From assembly GCF_022414575.1 (NCBI RefSeq), contig NZ_JADWYQ010000066.1, positions 1 to 24,022 of the forward strand: 24,022 nucleotides of DNA, written 5' to 3'. The notes beneath the pieces were generated by a model, which was not told the DNA's origin, searched no databases, and was given only the letters and a program-made list of their open reading frames with translations. This stretch comes from Streptomyces sp. MUM 178J. Its GTDB lineage: Bacteria > Actinomycetota > Actinomycetes > Streptomycetales > Streptomycetaceae. Numbering within the stretch: position 1 is the first letter of the stretch; every line of letters starts with the position of its first letter. Position numbers and translations under genes: made by a program. This document shows positions 1 to 6,225 of the stretch, one piece after another.

Positions 1-92
1 TGGTCCGCTTTCCCCTCGACCGCACCGCCGACGCGCACCGGGCGGTGGAGGGCGGTGCGGTCGGCAAAGTCCTGGTGGACGTCAGGCCCTGA
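1..92 (+). CDS. C-terminal end of a medium-chain dehydrogenase/reductase (partial)
   Basis: Reading from base 3 to a TGA at 90-92 gives a 29-residue tail beginning VRFPLDRTADAHRAVEGG and ending VLVDVRP. A hydrophobic-Pro-Leu start, an 'AxxAHRAVE' helix and a 'GKVLV' final strand are the usual C-terminus of zinc-type alcohol dehydrogenase/quinone oxidoreductase (MDR) proteins. The rest of the gene lies left of the window, so substrate and cofactor cannot be judged. It converges on the SARP gene and is probably outside the cluster. The call rests on a short tail, so family-level assignment is only moderately secure. Confidence 0.65.
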   Translation, partial: VRFPLDRTADAHRAVEGGAVGKVLVDVRP

Positions 93-209
93 CGTCCAGT
101 CGGCAACCGCGCGCCCACCCGGCCGCCCCGGGGAAACTCAAGAGTGGTCCGGACCCCCTACTGGGACCTGCCTTCCCAAGGGCCTGCCCGAGCCGTGCGG
201 TACGGACGG

Positions 210-1025
210 TCAGTGGGCGAGCGGCGCCACGCCCGCCGTGTCGAGGAAGGCCGCGTCGGCGCGCAGGATGGCTTCCTGGGCGCGGCGCAGCCCGGGGCCC
301 GGTTCGACGCCGAGCTCCTCGCGGATCACGCGGCGGGCGCTGCGGTACACGTCCAGGGCGTCGCCCTGACGGCCCGCCCGGTACAAGGCGATCATCAGCT
401 GCCGGTAGAACGGTTCGCGCAGCGGATGCCGGACGACGAGGCCCATCAGATCCTCGATCACCTCATGGTGACGGGCGAGCTCCAGGGCCGACGCGATGCT
501 CAGCTCGGTGCAGTTGAGCCTTTTCTCCTCCTCGATCGCGGCGAAGGAGTCTGTGCCGCAGGAGCCGGAAATTCCGTCCAGCACGGGTCCGCGCCATATT
601 TCGAGTGCCCGTTGGAGCAAGTCCGAGGCGAGCGCGAAGTCCCCGGCGGCATAGTGCACCCGCCCGATTTCATAGAGCTTCTCGAACTCCGCGGCATCGA
701 GCGTCGCCGTGCTGACGTCGAGGATATAACCGGGCGGCGCCGTCAGGATCGGCGAGCAGCCGCCCGGATGGTTGAGCAGCTTGCGCAACTGCGACACATA
801 CACCCGCAGGCTGGCGGTCGCGCAGCGCGGCGGATCCTGCTCCCACAACTCCGTCACCAGCCGGTCACCGGGGATGGTCTCGCCCGAGTGCACGATCAGC
901 AGGGCGAGCAGCTTGGCGATCTTGGGCGGGGCGGGCGTCAGGTCGACGCCGCCCCGGGTCACCCGGAGGGGACCCAGCACTTCGTATCGTATTGGACGGT
1001 CGGCCTGCGCGGAGGACCGGGACAC
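210..1025 (-). CDS. SARP-family pathway activator
   Basis: This 271-residue protein has the two-part build of a small Streptomyces antibiotic regulatory protein. An OmpR-like winged helix covers roughly residues 13-102, with 'RYEVLGPLRV' opening the fold, 'PPKIAKLLALLIVH' and the recognition segment 'ASLRVYVSQLRKLL'. A bacterial transcriptional activation domain (BTAD) of helical repeats covers about 108-260. There is no NB-ARC or TPR extension, so it is a small SARP rather than an AfsR. Such proteins bind direct repeats near the -35 of biosynthetic promoters and recruit RNA polymerase. The GTG start at 1025 is preceded by AGGGGG (1031-1036 on the complement). Being nearest the cluster's left edge, it is the likely activator of the tetronate operon. 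I did not find a convincing SARP heptamer repeat before the FAAL gene. Confidence 0.9.
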   Translation of the reverse strand: MSRSSAQADRPIRYEVLGPLRVTRGGVDLTPAPPKIAKLLALLIVHSGETIPGDRLVTELWEQDPPRCATASLRVYVSQLRKLLNHPGGCSPILTAPPGYILDVSTATLDAAEFEKLYEIGRVHYAAGDFALASDLLQRALEIWRGPVLDGISGSCGTDSFAAIEEEKRLNCTELSIASALELARHHEVIEDLMGLVVRHPLREPFYRQLMIALYRAGRQGDALDVYRSARRVIREELGVEPGPGLRRAQEAILRADAAFLDTAGVAPLAH

Positions 1026-1035
1026 GTGAACCCCC

Positions 1036-1056
1036 TGAATGCGTGCTGCGCATTCA
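1036..1056. promoter_or_regulatory. Inverted repeat just upstream of the SARP ribosome binding site
   Basis: TGAATGCG (1036-1043) and CGCATTCA (1049-1056) are perfect 8-bp arms around a 5-nt centre, TGCTG. The left arm abuts the SARP Shine-Dalgarno sequence. It could be an operator for a repressor of the SARP gene or a 5'-leader hairpin that affects ribosome access. The sequence alone does not decide between these. The rest of the 1026-1301 gap is noticeably AT-richer than its surroundings, as expected of a promoter region. Confidence 0.5.
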
Positions 1057-1248
1057 CATAGAGCATCATTCCCCCGTCGGCTCCTAAGCGTAGCGGCAGA
1101 CAGTGAATGTGTGGCGGATCGGTCGTTATTCCCAAGCTATCATCGGTCGGCGACGTCCGGCTCACGGGCTGTTGCAGGCCGGTTAAGTGATGGGAAAATG
1201 GCCTGCTTCAATTCAATTATTGAGGTGGGCAAAGGTGGCTGAAAAGCG

Positions 1249-1277
1249 GTTCAGGCCGGCAGGGCGCCGGCCTGAAC
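1249..1277 (-). terminator. Rho-independent terminator after the alpha/beta hydrolase gene
   Basis: GTTCAGGCCGGC (1249-1260) and GCCGGCCTGAAC (1266-1277) form a perfect 12-bp stem with a 5-nt loop. It begins 24 nt past the hydrolase stop codon. In the direction of that gene the stem is followed by CGCTTTTC, a short T-run. This ends the leftward exporter-TetR-hydrolase block and isolates the SARP gene. Confidence 0.75.
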
Positions 1278-1301
1278 GCAAGTTGTGCGACCCGACATAC
1301 G

Positions 1302-2519
1302 TCAGGCGGCGCCCGTCCTGAGGGGGCCGAGCGTCTGCGACAGCCATGAGAACAGCCGGTCGTGGTACAGATGCATGGCCCCGGAGTGGCAGTGCGCCCC
1401 ACCGCCTTCCTCACGGGTGAAGACATGCAGGGTCTTCGGGGAGTTCAGCGCCGCGTACACCTTCTTGGCGTGTTCCAGCCCGGCGAAGAACATGTCCTCC
1501 TCGGCGTCGAGCACCAGCACGGGGCAGTCCACGGCGCCCAGGACCTCGGAGAGGCCGAACGCGGGCAGCCTGCGCAGCAGTTCGGCGGGGGTGTCCGCGC
1601 CGAAGGTCCACATCGCCTGACGCAGCAGCCAACGGGTGAACGTCTGCTGCGCGGCTATTCCGTACATCACCGGGTTGGCGAAGTCGTCGCAGCCCTGCTC
1701 GACCCATTCCAGCACGAAGGGCGGCAGGGCCACCACATCGCCGAGCTGCCAGACCGCGTCATGGGCGACGCATCCGGCCAGCCGGTGCTCGAACGCCGCG
1801 GCCCGCAGGCACAGCAGGCCGCCCAGGCTGGTGCCGACCAGCGCCAGCCGGGAGGCGTCCACCCCCGGGAGAGTCAGCGCGTAGTCCACTGCCGGCCCGA
1901 CCACCTCCTCCCAGTCCGGGCGGAAGGTGAGCCCCTGGTCGCGCAGGACCGACCCCTGGCCGGGCCCCTCGAAGCACAGACAGTGGTAGCCGCGCGCCAT
2001 CGCGGCGGCGGCGATGAAGAAGTAGCCCTCCTCCAGCGTCGAGTCGATTCCACCGTGGTGGATGATGGTCGGCCGGGGGACGCCGGAGTCGTCCGCCCGG
2101 TAGAAGTGACCCGGAAGCGAGGTGTTCTCGTACGGGATGCGCACCGGCTCGGGCGGCCGCTCCAGCAGCACGGCGGCCTGTGAGAAGACGTCCTTCGACG
2201 CCTTGAACAGACGCACCGCCGCGGCGTCCCGGCCGGGGTCGTCGCGCAGGAAGAACTCCGCCGTGCGGTAGTAGTTGTGGGCGCGCAGCAGCGAGGCGCG
2301 CGCGTCGGCGGTCCGGTCCTCGTCCAGCGCGTTGTAGCCCAGCCGGGCGACCCGCTCGGCCAGGGCGGACCACTCGCGGCACCAGGAGTCGGTGTCGCCT
2401 TCCGGGACGCGCGAGGTGACCGCCATGACCTCGCCGAGCTGCGCGCCGCCGAAATCGGCGTATCCGGCCGTGCGCAGCGCCTGGTAGTCAAAGGCCGGGT
2501 CGTCGAAGAGGAATTTCAT
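1302..2519 (-). CDS. Alpha/beta-hydrolase with N-terminal helical region
   Basis: This 405-residue protein has a complete serine-hydrolase triad: nucleophile Ser231 in GTSLGG, an acid in 'LVLDAEED' (Asp342 or Asp338), and His376 in 'GGAHCHSG'. 'TIIHHGGIDS' (151-160) is the oxyanion-loop segment of peptidase S9/dienelactone-hydrolase-like folds. Residues 1-125 form a helical domain, as in the 2,6-dihydroxypseudooxynicotine hydrolase/FrsA-like group. The ATG at 2519 has AGGAG 9 nt upstream. It lies downstream of the TetR gene and before a terminator. It could be a resistance or housekeeping esterase. Alternatively it could be a tailoring enzyme, since tetronate pathways such as abyssomicin and agglomerin use an alpha/beta-hydrolase-fold protein (AbyA5, Agg5) to eliminate acetate. 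The acetyltransferase partner is absent here, so that role is unproven. Confidence 0.85.
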   Translation of the reverse strand: MKFLFDDPAFDYQALRTAGYADFGGAQLGEVMAVTSRVPEGDTDSWCREWSALAERVARLGYNALDEDRTADARASLLRAHNYYRTAEFFLRDDPGRDAAAVRLFKASKDVFSQAAVLLERPPEPVRIPYENTSLPGHFYRADDSGVPRPTIIHHGGIDSTLEEGYFFIAAAAMARGYHCLCFEGPGQGSVLRDQGLTFRPDWEEVVGPAVDYALTLPGVDASRLALVGTSLGGLLCLRAAAFEHRLAGCVAHDAVWQLGDVVALPPFVLEWVEQGCDDFANPVMYGIAAQQTFTRWLLRQAMWTFGADTPAELLRRLPAFGLSEVLGAVDCPVLVLDAEEDMFFAGLEHAKKVYAALNSPKTLHVFTREEGGGAHCHSGAMHLYHDRLFSWLSQTLGPLRTGAA

Positions 2520-2773
2520 CGGTGCGGCTCCTGACATCGATGTGTGCCGTGAGGCAGGTGTGCTGCCTGCTGGGGCATGGGGCATGGGGCATGGGGCCGT
2601 GCGGTGGTGTGGGGCTGGTGGTGCCGTGCATACCCGTACGCGTCGTGGCGTTTGTGCCGTGCGTACGCGTGGTGCTGATGGTGCTGTCCGCGTGTGTGGT
2701 GCCGGTGGACCCGTCCGTGCGCGTGGCGTTGGTGGTTCCGGTCGTGCGTGCCGGGCGCCGTCGGGCGGGGCCG
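2520..2773. repeat. Strand-skewed GT-rich low-complexity spacer with a GGGGCAT tandem repeat
   Basis: This 254-nt gap separates the TetR stop from the hydrolase start. On the plus strand it is dominated by G and T, with recurring degenerate GTGCCGTGCGTACGCGTGG-like words between about 2620 and 2755. At 2572-2592 GGGGCAT is repeated three times and followed by a fourth partial copy. Apart from the hydrolase ribosome binding site at its left end I see no gene or clear promoter in it. Confidence 0.7.
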
Positions 2774-3403
2774 TCAGCGGCCGGGGCGGCTCCGTGTGCC
2801 GTTGAGGAACATGTCGACGACGGACTCCGCGAAGGCCGCAGAGTCCACCGGCCGCTGCCGGAGGATCAGCCGGGAGAGCATGGGCCCGGTGAGCATCTCG
2901 ATCGCCTGGTCCACATCCAGGTCGGCGCGGAGCTCTCCGCTCTCGACGCCTTCGGACAGGGCCTGTTCGAAAGCCCTGCGCCGCTGGGCCACCACCGTCT
3001 CCTCGAAGCGCTCGACGAGATGAGGGCGGCGCGCCGCCTCGCCGACCAGGCCGGCGAGCAGCCGGTGCAGCAGGGTGTCCTGGCCGCGGTGCCGGATCTG
3101 GTCCACCAGCGCCACCAGCTTGTCGCGCAGGGGGAGCCCCTCCAGGTGCGGGACGGGCAGGTCCAGGCTGCCCAGGGCCGCAAGCACCAGCTCTTCCTTG
3201 TTGCGCCAGCGCCGGTAGACGGTGGCCCGGGCCACCCCCGCACGCTGGGCCACCAGGTCCATGGACAGATCGGCGAAGCTGCAGCCCTCCCCGAGCAGGG
3301 CCAGGGCCGCCTCCAGGATGGCGCGGTCGGCGGCGGGATCGCGTCGGCGGCCGCCCCGGGACGGGTGTCCCGGGGCGGCCGCCCGATGAACGTGCGGTGG
3401 CAT
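2774..3403 (-). CDS. TetR-family repressor, exporter-linked
   Basis: The 209-residue protein has a TetR N-terminal helix-turn-helix at about residues 27-73, including 'DLVAQRAGVARATVYRRW'. An all-helical ligand-binding domain resembling the TetR_C_11-type regulators follows. A basic, probably disordered stretch precedes the HTH. The ATG at 3403 lies 3 nt after the exporter stop codon, with GGAGG 8 nt upstream, so the two genes are co-transcribed and probably translationally coupled. The natural reading is an autoregulated efflux repressor that releases DNA when it binds the cluster product or a precursor. A matching operator sits in the exporter promoter (5150-5164). Confidence 0.9.
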   Translation of the reverse strand: MPPHVHRAAAPGHPSRGGRRRDPAADRAILEAALALLGEGCSFADLSMDLVAQRAGVARATVYRRWRNKEELVLAALGSLDLPVPHLEGLPLRDKLVALVDQIRHRGQDTLLHRLLAGLVGEAARRPHLVERFEETVVAQRRRAFEQALSEGVESGELRADLDVDQAIEMLTGPMLSRLILRQRPVDSAAFAESVVDMFLNGTRSRPGR

Positions 3404-3406
3404 CAG

Positions 3407-5017
3407 TCAGACCTCCGTTGGCTGGGTGGCGGGGGATGTGCGCTCGGCGGCCCCGCGTCCCGCGCTCGTACGGGGAGGCAGGAGCAGCAGGCTGACCAGG
3501 GCCCCGAGCAGGGTGGCCGCGGCTGCGGCCAGGGCGGTGGTGTGCATGGCCGATACAAAGGCGTCGACGGCCGAGTCGGCGAGTGCCTCGCCGCGGGGGC
3601 CGAGCGACTCGGCGGCGGTGAGCGTTCCCTCGACGGACTGCAGTGCCCGGTCCCGTGCGCCCTCGGGGAGGCCGACGGGCAGCCCGGCGAGCCGGTCCGT
3701 CATGTCCGAACGGTAGGCGCTGGTCAGGACCGAGCCGAGCACGGCCACCCCGAGCGCCCCGCCGACCTGGCGGAAGGTGGTGTTGACGGCGGATCCGACG
3801 CCCGCGCGCTCCTGGGGGAGGGAAGCCATCACGGCGGCTGTCGCGGGCGGCATCACACAGGCGATGCCGACGCCCATCATGAAGAAGACGGACTCGACCG
3901 CCCACAGGGGGGTGTGCTGGTCCACCGCGGCCATCGCCAGGAGCGACAGCGTGGCCAGCAGCATGCCGGCACAGCACACCGGGCGTGTGCCGATCCGCCG
4001 GGCGGCGAGGCCGGCCGGGAGAGCGAACGCCAGCTGGGCGACGGCCAGCGGCAGCAGCCGCAGCCCGGCCTGCAGGGGCGACCAGCCGCGCACGCTCTGC
4101 AGATAGAAGACGAGGAAGAACGTCGCCCCGAGCAGCGCGAAGAACACCAGGCCGATGACCGTCACTGCGGCCGAGAAGCGGGGGACGCGAAAGAGGCCGA
4201 CGTCCAGGGCGGGTAGGGCGGTGCGGCGTTCCCAGGACACGAACCCCGCGAGCACGGCGATTCCGCCGAGCACCGGCGCCCACACTTCCCGTTCCGTCCA
4301 GTCCGCGGCTTCGCCGCCCTTGACGACCCCGTACACCACGAGCGCGAGGCCCGTGACCGACAGCAGGACGCCGACGGGGTCGAAGCCGCCGCGGCAGGGG
4401 TTCGCCGACTCGGGCACCACGAGGAGGGCGGCGACGATGCCGACGGCCACGATGGGGATGTTGATCAGGAAGACCGAGCCCCACCAGAAGTGCTCCAGCA
4501 GCGCGCCGCCGACAACAGGCCCCACGGCGACGGCGAGTCCGGCCGCACCGGCCCATACGCCGACGGCCTTGGCGCGCTCGTCCGGCGGGAACACCCGCAT
4601 GATGATCGCCAGGGTGGCGGGCATCACCAGGGCCGCGCCCACGCCCAGTGCGGCGCGTGCCGCGATCAGTTCGGCCGTGCTGTCGGCGTAGGCGGACCAG
4701 AGCGAGGAGAGCCCGAAGACGGCGAGGCCGGTCACCAGGGTGCGTTTGCGTCCCCAGCGGTCGGCGAGCACGCCGGTGCTGATCAACAGCGCAGCGAAGA
4801 CGAGGGTGTAGGAGTCCACCGCCCACTGGAGGCCGCTGGGCGAGGCGTCCAGACCGATGGGCGCGGGCTCGGCGAGCGTCTTCAACGCGACATGGAGGAT
4901 CGATGTGTCGAGGACGACGAGCAGCAGGCTGACCAGCAGGACGCTCAGCACCAGCCAGCGGCGCGGATCGGCTTGGCGGGGTTGCTCGGCGGGACGAAAT
5001 CGGGTCTGGGACGTCAC
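3407..5017 (-). CDS. DHA2-family MFS exporter (14 TM)
   Basis: The 536-residue length and hydropathy fit the 14-helix drug:H+ antiporter-2 family (EmrB/QacA type). Seen in the sequence are the first-helix signature 'VVLDTSILHVAL' (34-45), motif A 'GVLADRWGRKR' (82-92) in the first cytoplasmic loop, and antiporter motif C 'GPVVGG' (166-171). It should export a small hydrophobic or amphipathic compound using proton motive force, and the cluster product is the obvious candidate. I chose the GTG at 5017 because GAGGAG lies 8 nt before it and the signature helix follows at a normal distance. The open frame extends to 5113, but that extension is Arg/Ser-rich and unlike the family. It is first in an operon with the TetR gene. 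Confidence 0.9.
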   Translation of the reverse strand: MTSQTRFRPAEQPRQADPRRWLVLSVLLVSLLLVVLDTSILHVALKTLAEPAPIGLDASPSGLQWAVDSYTLVFAALLISTGVLADRWGRKRTLVTGLAVFGLSSLWSAYADSTAELIAARAALGVGAALVMPATLAIIMRVFPPDERAKAVGVWAGAAGLAVAVGPVVGGALLEHFWWGSVFLINIPIVAVGIVAALLVVPESANPCRGGFDPVGVLLSVTGLALVVYGVVKGGEAADWTEREVWAPVLGGIAVLAGFVSWERRTALPALDVGLFRVPRFSAAVTVIGLVFFALLGATFFLVFYLQSVRGWSPLQAGLRLLPLAVAQLAFALPAGLAARRIGTRPVCCAGMLLATLSLLAMAAVDQHTPLWAVESVFFMMGVGIACVMPPATAAVMASLPQERAGVGSAVNTTFRQVGGALGVAVLGSVLTSAYRSDMTDRLAGLPVGLPEGARDRALQSVEGTLTAAESLGPRGEALADSAVDAFVSAMHTTALAAAAATLLGALVSLLLLPPRTSAGRGAAERTSPATQPTEV

Positions 5018-5145
5018 GTTTTCCGCTCCTCGGAAGAAGAGGGTGCTGCGTGAACGGATGGACGGGGCGCTGCATGCGCGGATGGAGCGGCATGCGCGGG
5101 TGAGACGAATCAAGCGACGGCGTGGAACCGAGGGCCGTGCGCCCG

Positions 5146-5174
5146 AGGTTAGACCCGCCGTCTAGTCGAGTCAA
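5146..5174 (-). promoter_or_regulatory. Promoter of the exporter-TetR operon
   Basis: On the minus strand TTGACT (5169-5174) and TAACCT (5146-5151) are separated by exactly 17 nt and match sigma-70/HrdB-type -35 and -10 boxes. The -10 box overlaps the stop codon of the upstream phosphopantetheinyl transferase gene and the -35 box lies within its coding end. The leader to the GTG at 5017 would be about 120 nt. Confidence 0.6.
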
Positions 5175-6009
5175 TGCTGTATCGAAACATCCCTGTCTCG
5201 TAACTCGACGCCCGTCTCTCCGACACCTCCCCTGGAGGCGGCGGTGTCCGCTGGCCGGCCGGTCCGACCGCGCAGGCGACCACGAATCGCCGCGCCGCCG
5301 TGCCGCTGACGAAGCACCAGCCCGGCGCGGCGGGTGAGCGCCACCGCCTGCCGTCCCCCCGCGCCGCACCGCACGCCACGAAGGGCACACCCGACAGATC
5401 CAGCCGCAGCCCCACCCCCAGGGCCTTGGCATACGCCTCCTTCAGCGTCCAGCGGTGCACCAGCGCCCGGTTGCGCTCCGCGGCGGGCAGCCGCGCGAGC
5501 CGCGCCAACTCCTCGGGGTGACAGAACCTCTCCGGCAGCGGCGGCATCGACAGCGGCCGGTCCCGGTGCTCGGCGTCCACACCGATCCGCCGTCCACGGG
5601 CCACCCCCACCACCAGCAGATCCCCGGTGTGGCTGATGCCGACGTCGAAACCCGCGGGGGCACACACGGCAGGGCGGCCGCCCGCGCCGCGCACCAGCTC
5701 CACCAGCGAGGGGTCCGCATCCGCGGCCGCCGCCACCGCATGGCGGGCCAGCAGCCGCGAGCCGAACAGCCGTCCGCGCACCGCCGGTTCCCGCGCCGAG
5801 CGGTACCGGGCCCAGTCCGCGCCCGACAACTCCCGTGCGGGGGTTCCCGGCGCGGCGGCCCAGTCGGTCAGCAGTCCGTGGCACACGGCGTGCCCGTCGC
5901 TCAGCACACGGCCGCGGACATACCGCCACCCATGGTCCGAGCCGTCCGTCCCACTGCTGTGAGCGGCTGGATGAGGGGGCGGCAGCGGGCCGATCGAGAT
6001 TCCGGTCAT
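5149..6009 (-). CDS. Sfp-type 4'-phosphopantetheinyl transferase
   Basis: The 286-residue protein carries the core Sfp motifs: 'FDVGISHTGD' (121-130), the Mg2+-binding 'IGVDAEH' (142-148, Asp145 and Glu147) and 'WTLKEAYAK' (187-195). It transfers the phosphopantetheine arm of CoA to carrier-protein serines. Three acceptors lie in the adjacent operon: Ser72 of the first ACP, Ser961 of the PKS and Ser45 of the second ACP. The ATG at 6009 has AAGGAG 6 nt upstream and is preferred to an upstream in-frame start at 6030. The protein is about 50 residues longer than Sfp. The additions are a Pro/His-rich N-terminus and an Arg-rich C-terminal tail of about 35 residues, and that tail contains the exporter promoter. 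The gene is divergent from the biosynthetic operon. Confidence 0.92.
   Translation of the reverse strand: MTGISIGPLPPPHPAAHSSGTDGSDHGWRYVRGRVLSDGHAVCHGLLTDWAAAPGTPARELSGADWARYRSAREPAVRGRLFGSRLLARHAVAAAADADPSLVELVRGAGGRPAVCAPAGFDVGISHTGDLLVVGVARGRRIGVDAEHRDRPLSMPPLPERFCHPEELARLARLPAAERNRALVHRWTLKEAYAKALGVGLRLDLSGVPFVACGAARGDGRRWRSPAAPGWCFVSGTAARRFVVACAVGPAGQRTPPPPGEVSERRASSYETGMFRYSIDSTRRRV
5150..5164. promoter_or_regulatory. Probable TetR operator between the -35 and -10 boxes
   Basis: TAGAC (5150-5154) and GTCTA (5160-5164) are perfect 5-bp arms around CCGCC. The palindrome lies between the -35 box and the -10 box and slightly overlaps the latter, the usual place for a TetR-type operator. 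The co-transcribed TetR gene is the expected ligand-responsive repressor. Confidence 0.55.
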
Positions 6010-6225
6010 AGAGGCTCCTTCACAAGGCACCGCGTGTCAGGCAGCGGGTGGAAGACCGCTCGCGAAGCCGAGTCTGCCGCACCGCCCAGCGCCGCGACGT
6101 GCACCCCAAGTCGTGCTTTACGCGGCCTTTTCAGAGCACCCGAACGATGAGGAAAGCCGGTGGCACCACGTGCCGCTCCGGCCCTCGCACCACCCGGGCA
6201 CCACCCGAGACAGAGAGGACGTGCC
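6010..6225. promoter_or_regulatory. Divergent intergenic region between PPTase and FAAL genes
   Basis: These 216 nt must hold the promoter of the long biosynthetic operon and probably that of the PPTase gene. The least GC-rich part, around 6110-6135 (GTGCTTTACG...CTTTTCAGAG), is the best place for a -10 region. I cannot assign convincing -35/-10 boxes or SARP-type direct repeats. An in-frame GTG at 6160 also has a purine-rich GAGGAAAG before it, so an N-terminally longer FAAL cannot be excluded. Confidence 0.4.

Noticed and set aside
2572..2597. GGGGCAT repeats as a possible CRISPR or iteron array
   Set aside because: There are fewer than four units of 7 bp without spacers. No cas or replication genes are nearby.
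1302..5432. A 1376-codon open frame running leftward through hydrolase, TetR and exporter regions
   Set aside because: Only its last 405 codons are the hydrolase. Upstream it is an out-of-frame, Arg/Pro/Gly-rich shadow of the TetR, exporter and PPTase genes, typical of GC-rich DNA.
6160..6225. N-terminal extension of the FAAL from the GTG at 6160
   Set aside because: The 22 extra residues are Pro/Arg/His-rich and unlike FAAL N-termini. The GTG at 6226 has a better-spaced GAGAGGA. It remains possible.
6010..6225. SARP-type heptamer direct repeats upstream of the biosynthetic operon
   Set aside because: I looked for repeats about 11 or 22 bp apart and found none convincing, so no operator is reported.
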